This document shows positions 1-7,069 of a DNA stretch of 64,000 nt, one piece after another. The position numbers and the translations under genes are program-made. Within the stretch, counting starts at the first letter, position 1; each line of letters starts with the position of its first letter. The notes under the pieces are model-generated. The model had not been told where the DNA came from and searched no databases. It saw only the letters and a program-made list of their open reading frames with translations. This stretch comes from Fervidobacterium pennivorans. Its GTDB lineage: Bacteria > Thermotogota > Thermotogae > Thermotogales > Fervidobacteriaceae. The stretch covers positions 1,820,001-1,884,000 of the forward strand of contig NZ_CP011393.1 in the NCBI RefSeq assembly GCF_001644665.1, read 5' to 3'.

Positions 1-1166
1 AGCCCTCCCGTTTGGACCATCTTCAATTCTCTTCCGCCTTTTATTCCTCCACCAAATCCATAGAGCACTTCTCTAACGGTAACACCCATGGGTAATTCCA
101 CCATTCCACGCCTGTTAACATCCCCAGCAAGGCAGAAAACCTTTGTACCTGGCGAGTTAGGAGTTCCTATGCTTCTGAACCATTCCGCACCGTTCAGTAT
201 TATCTGTGGAACATTCGCCAATGTCTCCACATTATTTATCACCGTAGGTTTGCCGAATAGACCTACCTGAGGTGGATAAGGAGGTTTCAACCTCGGCCTA
301 CCTGCTTTACCTTCTATCGACTCGAGTAACGCAGTCTCTTCTCCACATACGTACGCACCAGCACCAAGTCTGACAGTCAAGTCGAAATTAAAACCACTGC
401 CAAGGATGTTTTCACCAAGGAAACCGTATTCGTATGCGTCTTTAATCGCTTTTCTCAAGTTCTCCACGGAATTATAATACTCACCGCGTATGTATATGTA
501 TCCTTTCGTTGCTCCAACAGCATATCCTGCTATAATCATTGCCTCGATTACTGTGTGTGGATCACCTTCCATTATCAACCTGTCTTTGAATGTTCCTGGT
601 TCACCTTCGTCAGCGTTGCAGACTATGTATTTCTGGTCTGATTGAGCTTTTGCTGTGAACTCCCATTTCAATCCGGTCGGGAAGCCTGCACCACCACGGC
701 CACGTAACCCACTTGCTTTTATTTCGTTTATGATTTCTTCGGGTTTCATTTGGAGCGCTTTGGAAAGCGCAAAGTAACCGTCTCTTGCAATGTACTCTTC
801 TATGTTCTTGGGATCGATGACACCTATATTCCTTGTGACAATTCTATATTCTTTGACTTGGAATTTTTCACCGGGCTTTAGCTTAGATTTATCAACTGTC
901 AAATCCCAAACCTGCCTACCTTTGAGTAAATGTTCTTCCACTATCTTTTTTACATGCTCTTTTGACTTGACGACGTAATAAACATCATCCGGTAGAACAT
1001 GCATAACAACACCATCGTATGCCCCTATTGCCACTGTTTCTAAAACACTCACAAGGGAATCGAGATTATAATCTTTTATCAATGTTCTCAAATAGTTTGC
1101 AAATTCTCTCGCTCCTAAAAGAATACTGTTACTATCTACAGAAACCAGAACGGTAATTGGTGTCAT
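1..1166 (-). CDS. NuoF/HydB-like NADH-binding flavoprotein, 3' part outside window
   Basis: The reverse strand from an ATG at 1166 reads through the window edge, so about 388 residues of the N-terminal part are seen. The FMN-binding GRGGAGFPTGLKW, the NAD(H)-site GAGAYVCGEETAL and the AGRPRLKPPYPP stretch identify it as the 51-kDa subunit family of Complex I and of bifurcating hydrogenases (NuoF, HydB, HndC). The ATG overlaps the TGA of the upstream NuoE-like gene by 4 bases, so the two are co-translated. The N-terminal thioredoxin-like region (about residues 1-90) aligns with that of the paralogue at 1750-3579 but contains no cysteine, so its [2Fe-2S] cluster should be absent. The C-terminal 4Fe-4S part lies outside the window. 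Confidence 0.9.
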   Translation of the reverse strand, partial: MTPITVLVSVDSNSILLGAREFANYLRTLIKDYNLDSLVSVLETVAIGAYDGVVMHVLPDDVYYVVKSKEHVKKIVEEHLLKGRQVWDLTVDKSKLKPGEKFQVKEYRIVTRNIGVIDPKNIEEYIARDGYFALSKALQMKPEEIINEIKASGLRGRGGAGFPTGLKWEFTAKAQSDQKYIVCNADEGEPGTFKDRLIMEGDPHTVIEAMIIAGYAVGATKGYIYIRGEYYNSVENLRKAIKDAYEYGFLGENILGSGFNFDLTVRLGAGAYVCGEETALLESIEGKAGRPRLKPPYPPQVGLFGKPTVINNVETLANVPQIILNGAEWFRSIGTPNSPGTKVFCLAGDVNRRGMVELPMGVTVREVLYGFGGGIKGGRELKMVQTGG

Positions 1167-1648
1167 TTCTCATCACCGCCCTTGAGGCTCTCGATAATCT
1201 CTTCAACTTTTTCTACTGTTAAATCGCCATAGTATTGGTCATTAATCATTATCACTGGAGACACCCCACACAATCCAAGACAACCGGTTTCTTCCAGTGT
1301 GAAGAGCCCATCTTTTGTAGTTTCACCGAAGTTCACACCGAGTTTCTTTTTCAAATACTCAACAATTTCCCGTCCTCCAGGTACATGGCAGGGCAAACTG
1401 GTGCAAACACGGATGATATACTTTCCTCTGGGTTTTGTGGAGAACATCGTGTAGAAGGTCAGCACTTCGTAGACCTTTGAAGGTGGGACGTTGAGTTCTT
1501 CAGCTATCATTTCGCCTACTTCAGGTGGTATGTAATGACTTTGGTAGTAATCTTGGACCTTATGAAGCAAGTAAATTAGTATATCTTGCTCTTCAAGTTG
1601 CTCACTTTTCAACTCATCGATGATATTTCTTAAAGTCGCGCGATCCAC
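1163..1648 (-). CDS. NuoE/HydC-like [2Fe-2S] subunit
   Basis: 161 residues, the normal length for the 24-kDa thioredoxin-like [2Fe-2S] subunit of NADH dehydrogenases and bifurcating hydrogenases (NuoE, HndA, HydC). A helical N-terminal part with the family's TFYTMFSTKP segment is followed by the ligand pattern C-x4-C (CTSLPC) and C-x3-C (GCLGLC). The start is a GTG at 1648 behind a strong purine-rich SD (GGGAGGGAAGG). It begins about 60 bases after the terminator hairpin at 1709-1744, so it opens a second transcription unit, and it overlaps the following NuoF-like gene by 4 bases. It probably passes electrons between the flavin of that NuoF and a partner outside the window. Confidence 0.92.
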   Translation of the reverse strand: MDRATLRNIIDELKSEQLEEQDILIYLLHKVQDYYQSHYIPPEVGEMIAEELNVPPSKVYEVLTFYTMFSTKPRGKYIIRVCTSLPCHVPGGREIVEYLKKKLGVNFGETTKDGLFTLEETGCLGLCGVSPVIMINDQYYGDLTVEKVEEIIESLKGGDEK

Positions 1649-1708
1649 ACACCTTCCCTCCCCGAAAGAAAATTAGAAAGCTTGCAAAAATCAAAAGGAC
1701 CAGTAAAC

Positions 1709-1744
1709 AAAGGTGAGCCTCCCTCATAACGGGGGCTCACCTTT
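1709..1744 (-). terminator. Hairpin terminator after the first NuoF-type gene
   Basis: An 11-bp stem (AAAGGTGAGCC at 1709-1719 with GGCTCACCTTT at 1734-1744) starts 5 bases beyond the stop codon of the gene at 1750-3579. On the minus strand it is followed by the moderately T-rich TTTGTTTACT. It separates the upstream four-gene unit from the second NuoE/NuoF pair, though leaky read-through is possible because the T tract is short. Confidence 0.75.
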
Positions 1745-1749
1745 CATTG

Positions 1750-3579
1750 TTACTTCGTAACGCTTCCCACTATTGCTGGCGTTACTTTGCTTATAGCTCC
1801 GAATCTACAAACTTCGATACAGCTACCGCACCTCACGCATGCTTCTTGGTCGATTTCGTGAACCTTTCTTACTTCACCGTGTATTGCATTTACTGGACAT
1901 ACTCTTGCACACGCGGTACAACCTACACACTTCTCTGAATCTATCACGTAGCTTATGAAAGCTTTACATTTCTTAGCCAGGCATTTCCCTTCTTTCACAT
2001 GTGCTTCGTATTCGTGCCTGTAGTATTTGAGTGTCGACAAAACTGGATTTGGTGCAGTTTGACCAAGACCACACAAGGATGAGTCTTTTATCACCTGAGC
2101 TAATTGCTCGAGCTTTTCTATATCCTCCATCGTTCCTTCGCCTTTTGTGATTCTGTCGAGTATATCGTACATGACCTTTGTTCCTTCACGACACGGTGTA
2201 CATTTACCACAAGACTCATCAACTGTGAATTCCAAGAAGAATTTTGCAACATCTACCATACAATCGTCTTCGTCAAGCACAATCATACCACCAGAACCCA
2301 TTATGGCTCCGAGTTTACCAAGCGATTCATAGTCCACAGGAGTATCAAAGAACTCGGCCGGGATAACTCCACCACTTGGTCCACCCGTTTGGACAGCCTT
2401 TATCTGCTTTCCTTGTGGATGACCTCCTCCAATATCGTAAAGTAGCTCCCTTAGTGTGATTCCCATTGGTACTTCGACAAGACCTGTGTTTTTAATCTTA
2501 CCCGCAAGTGCAAATACCTTCGTTCCAGGTGACTTTTCAGTTCCGTATTGTCTGAACCATGAAGCTCCTTTGAGAATTATTGGTGGAACAAGCGCAAGTG
2601 TTTCAACATTGTTTATGACCGTAGGCTTGCCCCAAAGACCTTTTTGAACAGGGAACGGAGGCTTGACTCTTGGCTGACCGCGTTTTCCTTCAATCGAGTG
2701 CATCAAAGCCGTTTCTTCACCACACACAAATGCTCCTGCACCAATTCTTATTTCGATATCGAACGAAAAACCAGTTCCGAAGATGTTTTCTCCAAGGAAG
2801 CCATACTCGTGTGCCATTTCTATTGCTCTTTGAAGTCGTTCAATTGCAAGTGGGTATTCCGCTCGCACATAGACAAACCCTTTTTGCGCACCTATCGCAT
2901 ATCCAGCAATAGTCATTGCCTCAACTATTGAATGTGGGTCACCTTCGAGGATAGACCTATCCATGAAAGCTCCTGGGTCACCCTCGTCAGCGTTACAAAT
3001 CATGTATTTAACATCTGATTTCTGCTGTCTTGCTAATTCCCATTTTAAACCTGTTGGGAATCCCGCTCCACCTCTACCTCTCAAACCGCTGTCCTTAATT
3101 TCTTTTATAACTTCCTCTGGTGTCATCTGTGTGAGTGCCTTGTGCAGTGCAAAATAACCATCTCGTGCAATGTATTCTTCAATACTCAGTGGGTCAATGA
3201 CCCCAACGTTTCTCAGAGCTATTTTGACTTGCTTGGCGAAGAACGGGATTTCTGTTGATGTTTTTTCCTGTATTGTAAGTTTTTCTTTTTCTCCTTCAAA
3301 CAGATATTCGGGAACAACACGACCTTTTAATATGTGCTCCTCTACTATTTTCTCTGCCGCCTTCGGTGTGAGTTTTTGATAATAGACTCCATCTGGGTAA
3401 ATAACTGCAAGTGGACCCAAACTACATGCACCCATACAACCGGTCTCAACAATCGAAACTACGGAGTCAAGCCCATATTCTTTTAACTTTCTCTCAAAAG
3501 CCTGTTTTACACTCTCTTCGCCAGCGGATATACAGCCACCACCAGCACAGATTAGTATTGTATTAGTCTTAAGCGCCAC
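1750..3579 (-). CDS. HydB/HndC-type flavoprotein subunit of an NAD(P)-linked (bifurcating) hydrogenase or related complex
   Basis: 609 residues with the full HydB/HndC architecture. An N-terminal thioredoxin-like [2Fe-2S] domain has ligands in CAGGGC and GCMGAC. A NuoF core follows with GRGGAGFPTGLKW (FMN), GAGAFVCGEETAL (NADH), and SCGKCTPCREG plus a later Cys for the [4Fe-4S] cluster. Two ferredoxin-like [4Fe-4S] motifs lie at the C terminus (CVGCTACARVCP and CVRCGSCIEVC). The start is GTG 3579 after GGGGAGG. It is the last gene of a unit with an HndA-like, an HndB-like and a small ferredoxin gene. In Thermotoga maritima the equivalent HydABC enzyme oxidises NADH and reduced ferredoxin together to make H2. 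No catalytic [FeFe] HydA subunit is visible in this window. Confidence 0.93.
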   Translation of the reverse strand: MALKTNTILICAGGGCISAGEESVKQAFERKLKEYGLDSVVSIVETGCMGACSLGPLAVIYPDGVYYQKLTPKAAEKIVEEHILKGRVVPEYLFEGEKEKLTIQEKTSTEIPFFAKQVKIALRNVGVIDPLSIEEYIARDGYFALHKALTQMTPEEVIKEIKDSGLRGRGGAGFPTGLKWELARQQKSDVKYMICNADEGDPGAFMDRSILEGDPHSIVEAMTIAGYAIGAQKGFVYVRAEYPLAIERLQRAIEMAHEYGFLGENIFGTGFSFDIEIRIGAGAFVCGEETALMHSIEGKRGQPRVKPPFPVQKGLWGKPTVINNVETLALVPPIILKGASWFRQYGTEKSPGTKVFALAGKIKNTGLVEVPMGITLRELLYDIGGGHPQGKQIKAVQTGGPSGGVIPAEFFDTPVDYESLGKLGAIMGSGGMIVLDEDDCMVDVAKFFLEFTVDESCGKCTPCREGTKVMYDILDRITKGEGTMEDIEKLEQLAQVIKDSSLCGLGQTAPNPVLSTLKYYRHEYEAHVKEGKCLAKKCKAFISYVIDSEKCVGCTACARVCPVNAIHGEVRKVHEIDQEACVRCGSCIEVCRFGAISKVTPAIVGSVTK

Positions 3580-3631
3580 GCCTTTCGCCTCCCCAAACTA
3601 AGAAAGTAATCTCAGTAAGTTCGTAATACTT

Positions 3632-3937
3632 TTACTTATCCGTTTCCACTTTCACTAAATTATTTTCGAACGTCTTTGTATCTTTTATCAGTCCCAGATG
3701 GTATTTGAGGATATCTTTAACTACGTCGGTGTTCATCATCCCATAATAGTATTTCTTTTCACCGTCAGTAACCATCACGGATGGTCTGTATTTGCATGTT
3801 CCCAAGCATTCGGCTTCCACAATCTTAACCTCTTCTTGAAATCCCATCTGTTTTGCCAGTCTTAAAAACTCATCGCGTATGTTCAAACCTCCATTTTCTT
3901 TGCAGCAGCCTACTACACAAACGTGAATTTCTACCAT
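3632..3937 (-). CDS. Small thioredoxin-like [2Fe-2S] ferredoxin
   Basis: 101 residues from ATG 3937, chosen because AGGTGG lies 6 bases upstream; a longer reading frame would run back into the preceding gene. Cysteines in the N-terminal CVVGCC and in ECLGTC fit a thioredoxin-fold [2Fe-2S] ferredoxin, followed by a conserved segment ending YYYGMMNTDVVKDIL. It sits between the HndB-like gene and the HydB/HndC gene with short gaps and is probably an extra electron carrier or an accessory subunit of that complex. Confidence 0.85.
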   Translation of the reverse strand: MVEIHVCVVGCCKENGGLNIRDEFLRLAKQMGFQEEVKIVEAECLGTCKYRPSVMVTDGEKKYYYGMMNTDVVKDILKYHLGLIKDTKTFENNLVKVETDK

Positions 3938-3953
3938 TTGCAACCACCTTTTT

Positions 3954-4331
3954 TTAAACTTCGCCTCTTTTAACAACCAAGTCTGAAACGACTTTTCCTT
4001 CAAGTACGTGTGACTGAATTATTCTCTTTGCATTTTCTGGAGTCACATTCCCGTAGACTATTGGTTCTTGACCTTCGAGGGCAACTTCTATAGTTGGCTC
4101 AACTTCACACAATCCCATACAACCTGATTGTACAACCGCAATGTCGTCTATTTTCATTTCGTTTAGATACTCAACAATCGCTTTCAACGTATCCTTTGCA
4201 CCTGCTGCAATTCCGCATGTGCCCATCGCGACAACAATCTTTCCTCTTTTTCCTGATTCTCTCATCTTGATATTTTGAAGTGCCTGTTCTTTAATTTTCA
4301 TTAATTCTTCCAAGCTCTTTACTTTACTCAT
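3954..4331 (-). CDS. HndB-like [2Fe-2S] protein
   Basis: 125 residues. The MGTCGIAAGAKD segment and the GCMGLCEVEP motif are characteristic of HndB, the second subunit of the Desulfovibrio NADP-reducing hydrogenase, and resemble the N-terminal domain of HndC/HydB. Only three cysteines are in the usual places, one before the GIAAG turn and two in GCMGLC. It starts at ATG 4331, overlapping the stop of the NuoE-like gene by 4 bases, with an SD inside that gene. It probably bridges the HndA-like and HndC-like subunits electronically. Confidence 0.87.
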   Translation of the reverse strand: MSKVKSLEELMKIKEQALQNIKMRESGKRGKIVVAMGTCGIAAGAKDTLKAIVEYLNEMKIDDIAVVQSGCMGLCEVEPTIEVALEGQEPIVYGNVTPENAKRIIQSHVLEGKVVSDLVVKRGEV

Positions 4332-4822
4332 TGCGACCCACCCCTCCTGTACGCAGCAATGATTTTACTAACCATGTCGGGAGTTACTTTTCCATAGAAA
4401 TCTTTTTCACCAATCAAAACAACCGGTGCCATACTACAAGCTCCGAGACATCTCACTGGATGGACAGAGAACAAACCATCCTCAGTTACTTCTTCCGCCT
4501 TCACACCAAGTTCCTCTAAGAACCTTTCCATAACCCTGTCGCCGCCCTTAACATAGCAAGCGGTTCCAAGGCAGACCTTTATTTGATATCTACCCTTTGG
4601 CTTGGTGGAGAAGAAATTGTAAAACGTCACGACACCATAAACTTCAGATACTGGGACGTTCAACTTCTCCGCTATGTGCTCCTGAACTTCCTGTGGTAAC
4701 CACCCAAAAAGTTCTTGTGCTTTGTGAAGAACACCTATAAGCATACCAGGTTTGTCTTTAACCTTTTCAATGTAAGCGTCCAGTTCTTCGTAAAGTTCTT
4801 TATGTTGCTCACATACGGCCAC
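4328..4822 (-). CDS. HydC/HndA (NuoE-like) [2Fe-2S] subunit
   Basis: About 164 residues. The typical NuoE helical part (GVVTFYNFFSTKP) is followed by C-x4-C (CLGTAC) and C-x3-C (CLGAC). Two in-frame starts compete: ATG 4828 lies directly against the SD AAGGAGG, while GTG 4822 is about 7 bases from it; I prefer GTG. The longer frame reaching 4906 runs into the promoter and is unlikely. It is the first gene of the four-gene diaphorase unit and has a TATAAT box just upstream. Confidence 0.9.
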   Translation of the reverse strand: MAVCEQHKELYEELDAYIEKVKDKPGMLIGVLHKAQELFGWLPQEVQEHIAEKLNVPVSEVYGVVTFYNFFSTKPKGRYQIKVCLGTACYVKGGDRVMERFLEELGVKAEEVTEDGLFSVHPVRCLGACSMAPVVLIGEKDFYGKVTPDMVSKIIAAYRRGGSQ

Positions 4823-4850
4823 ACACATCCCTCCTTCACACTTCGTGATT

Positions 4851-4879
4851 ATTATAACATGATAATGCGCAAAGTTCAC
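4851..4879 (-). promoter_or_regulatory. Promoter of the HndA-HndB-ferredoxin-HndC unit
   Basis: On the minus strand a perfect TATAAT (ATTATA on plus at 4851-4856) lies 17 bases from GTGAAC (4874-4879), which matches TTGACA in 3 of 6 positions. The -10 box is about 25 bases upstream of the start codon. Confidence 0.6.
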
Positions 4880-5017
4880 CGTTCTAAATGAGTATCTAAT
4901 TGGCATCTTTTGGGAATTTCTTTCTTTTTCTGCACGTTATTCGTCTTTTTCTATCACTTATTCTTTTTTTCACAAGGCTCTTAAAATTAAAAACCATCTT
5001 TGTTTTACTTCTCTTAC

Positions 5018-5869
5018 TCAAAGAGCTAGTGAAATAAGCACGATTAACATTCCCAAGATTTTGAAAATACTTAACGTTTCCCCAAGCAAAATTAGTGCAA
5101 AAACAGTTGCAACTACAGGTTTTAGGAAGAATATCCTGCTAGATTGTGTTGCACCAAGTGTCTCCATGGCTTTGAAATACGTAAGATAAGCAACTCCAGT
5201 AACCACTAAACCCAAATAGATAACAATTATCCAACCAACGAAGTCGACTTGAGTCGGAATAGCAAATTTTCTGAAAGCCACGAGTAAGGCTATGTATACA
5301 AAACTTGAACAAAGTGATGAATAAGCAGTTACAAGTAATGGACCGTATTTTTTTGTATATTTTCTCATTAAAACAGTGTAAAGTCCAAAAGTTAGTGCGG
5401 CAAGAATACCAAAGAATATACCAAGCCATGAATCACCTTTGATTTTTCCCAAGCTAAAAATAAATATACCAATAAAACCAAGTCCAATACCAATATATTT
5501 CTTCAGTGGATACTTTTCTTGCAGGACAAAAGATGCAAATAAGGAAACAAAAATAGGGTTACTTGCAACAAGAGTTGCAGCAGTTGAGGCATTTGAGTAT
5601 TTCACCGCTAACTGTAGCGAGGTCATAGAAATAATACTGTTAAGTGCACCTATAATTGTGATTGGAATCACATCTTTAACCTCCGGATCTTGCTTAACGA
5701 AGAGTATCAAAAAAAGTCCGCCAATTAAAAAGCGAAAGGAGGTCATGAAAAATGGGTCTACCTTGTCCATCAAAGGTTTGGATACAACTTCTATACTTGA
5801 AAAAGCAAGCAATGTGATTAACAAAAACACGTAAGCCAAAACTTTACGTTTTTTCTGTTCGTTATTCAT
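5018..5869 (-). CDS. EamA/DMT-family membrane transporter
   Basis: 283 residues with about ten hydrophobic segments arranged as two EamA repeats. The first repeat contains the typical FLIGGLFLILF and STAATLVASNPIFVSLFA stretches, and the second contains GVAYLTYFKAMETLGATQSS followed by FLKPVVATVFALILLGE. The family exports or imports small metabolites such as amino acids across the inner membrane; the substrate cannot be told from sequence. It starts 32 bases after the stop of the cupin gene and is probably co-transcribed with it. Confidence 0.9.
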   Translation of the reverse strand: MNNEQKKRKVLAYVFLLITLLAFSSIEVVSKPLMDKVDPFFMTSFRFLIGGLFLILFVKQDPEVKDVIPITIIGALNSIISMTSLQLAVKYSNASTAATLVASNPIFVSLFASFVLQEKYPLKKYIGIGLGFIGIFIFSLGKIKGDSWLGIFFGILAALTFGLYTVLMRKYTKKYGPLLVTAYSSLCSSFVYIALLVAFRKFAIPTQVDFVGWIIVIYLGLVVTGVAYLTYFKAMETLGATQSSRIFFLKPVVATVFALILLGETLSIFKILGMLIVLISLAL

Positions 5870-5901
5870 AGAACCATATCCTACCTTTGTAAATTTCTTT
5901 A

Positions 5902-6168
5902 CTATCCCATCTTATAATGTTTAAAAATCTTTTTCTTCACGTGCCAGGTGCAAGATACACCACTTTCAAAACGCACCATATCCCCTGCTCCAAATTTTAC
6001 CTTTGTTCCATCATCAAGCTCAACTTCAACTTCACCTTCAACCACGTAAAACTGTTCAGGCTCATCGTAATACCAGTCAAAAGTGCTTTCTTCTTTGCTC
6101 CACGTATTCCATGATTTTGCTTCTTTAATTTCATCATCTGTTGGTTTCCAAATCCTGACTTTTCCCAT
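5902..6168 (-). CDS. Small cupin-domain protein (DUF861-like)
   Basis: 88 residues from ATG 6168, selected because GAGGGGG lies 6 bases upstream; an in-frame TTG at 6186 sits in the SD itself. The sequence is one compact cupin: a W-rich start, EQFYVVEGEVEVELDDG, then FGAGDMVRFESGVSCTWHV. The usual second-motif histidines are mostly replaced, so a metal site is doubtful. Related proteins (DUF861, Cupin_3) include ureidoglycolate-lyase-like folds and many of unknown role. It lies upstream of the DMT transporter in the same direction. Confidence 0.8.
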   Translation of the reverse strand: MGKVRIWKPTDDEIKEAKSWNTWSKEESTFDWYYDEPEQFYVVEGEVEVELDDGTKVKFGAGDMVRFESGVSCTWHVKKKIFKHYKMG

Positions 6169-6279
6169 GGTAATCCCCCTCTTCAACTGGATTTTTTAAC
6201 CAAATACCTCAAATTTATTCTACACCAACTGCCCGCTTATGTTAATCAAGAATTTGTTAATATTTGAGAAAATAATCAC

Positions 6280-6309
6280 AACGTCTCGCAATGTCTCACA
6301 ACATCTCAA
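6280..6309 (+). repeat. Three degenerate 10-bp direct repeats upstream of a promoter
   Basis: Three consecutive 10-base units, AACGTCTCGC, AATGTCTCAC and AACATCTCAA, lie head to tail. Their exact 10-base period matches one helical turn, and the array ends 24 bases before a perfect -35 box at 6333. This is the arrangement of a direct-repeat binding site for a regulator, but no factor is known. Confidence 0.55.
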
Positions 6310-6332
6310 ACTTGTCTTGTTTTCTCTGATGT

Positions 6333-6360
6333 TTGACAACTGAGAAAAGAAAGGTAGAAT
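6333..6360 (+). promoter_or_regulatory. Promoter of pcp
   Basis: A perfect TTGACA at 6333-6338, a 16-base spacer and TAGAAT at 6355-6360 (5 of 6 matches to TATAAT). The pcp start codon is 54 bases downstream. Confidence 0.65.
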
Positions 6361-6413
6361 TTTGTTGAACTGGCTTTTTTAAAACAAAACAACTTACTGG
6401 GAGGGGATGAAGT

Positions 6414-7058
6414 ATGGACTCTGAAAACAGGAAAGTAACTGTTCTTCTCACCGGCTTTGAACCTTTTGGAGGTGAAAAAGTCAATCCGAGTATGCAAATT
6501 GTAAAAAGACTATCAAAAAAGCACTTTCAAAATATACATATTGAAACATTGATACTGCCTGTCAGTTACGAGAAAAGTACGAAAGTGCTTGAAGAGTATT
6601 ACAAGAATCATTATGTAGACTTTGTACTGCATTTGGGGCAAGCCGGTGGAACTTCTGCGATAAGAATTGAAAGAGTTGCGATAAATTTACTCGACTCAAG
6701 ACATCCCGACAATGACGGACAGATAAAGAGAGAAACTCCCATCTTAGAGAACGGTCCTGACGGATATATGACACGTATCAATGTAAGGGAAATCGCTAAT
6801 TTTCTAAATGCAAAAAAAATACCAGCTTTTGTTTCTTACACAGCGGGTCAGTATATTTGCAATGAGGTCTATTACTACTCACTCCACTATTCTAGAACTT
6901 TTGGTATACCAAAATACGTGCTATTTATACACCTTCCTTTTTTACCTGAGCAAGTAGCAATTAAAGAGGGCAAGAAGGAAAATTTACCTTCTATGTCGCT
7001 TGAATTACAGACGAGGGCTATCAGATTACTATTGGAAAACTTGGAGCGTTTCATCTGA
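6414..7058 (+). CDS. pcp: Pyroglutamyl-peptidase I (pyrrolidone carboxyl peptidase)
   Basis: 214 residues, normal for this C15 cysteine peptidase, which removes N-terminal pyroglutamate from peptides in the cytoplasm. LLTGFEPFGG near the N terminus is the family signature. The catalytic triad is visible as Glu86 (in IRIERVAINL), Cys149 (in GQYICNEVYY) and His173 (in FIHLPFLP). It starts at ATG 6414 with GGGAGGGG upstream. It has its own promoter and ends 12 bases before the convergent phosphatase gene. Confidence 0.95.
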   Translation: MDSENRKVTVLLTGFEPFGGEKVNPSMQIVKRLSKKHFQNIHIETLILPVSYEKSTKVLEEYYKNHYVDFVLHLGQAGGTSAIRIERVAINLLDSRHPDNDGQIKRETPILENGPDGYMTRINVREIANFLNAKKIPAFVSYTAGQYICNEVYYYSLHYSRTFGIPKYVLFIHLPFLPEQVAIKEGKKENLPSMSLELQTRAIRLLLENLERFI

Positions 7059-7069
7059 TTTTGCAGGCT

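Noticed and set aside
2104-2931. Plus-strand open frames of 80-113 codons inside the HydB/HndC gene
   Set aside because: They are antisense to a well-conserved gene, have no SD and no recognisable sequence; they follow from its codon use.
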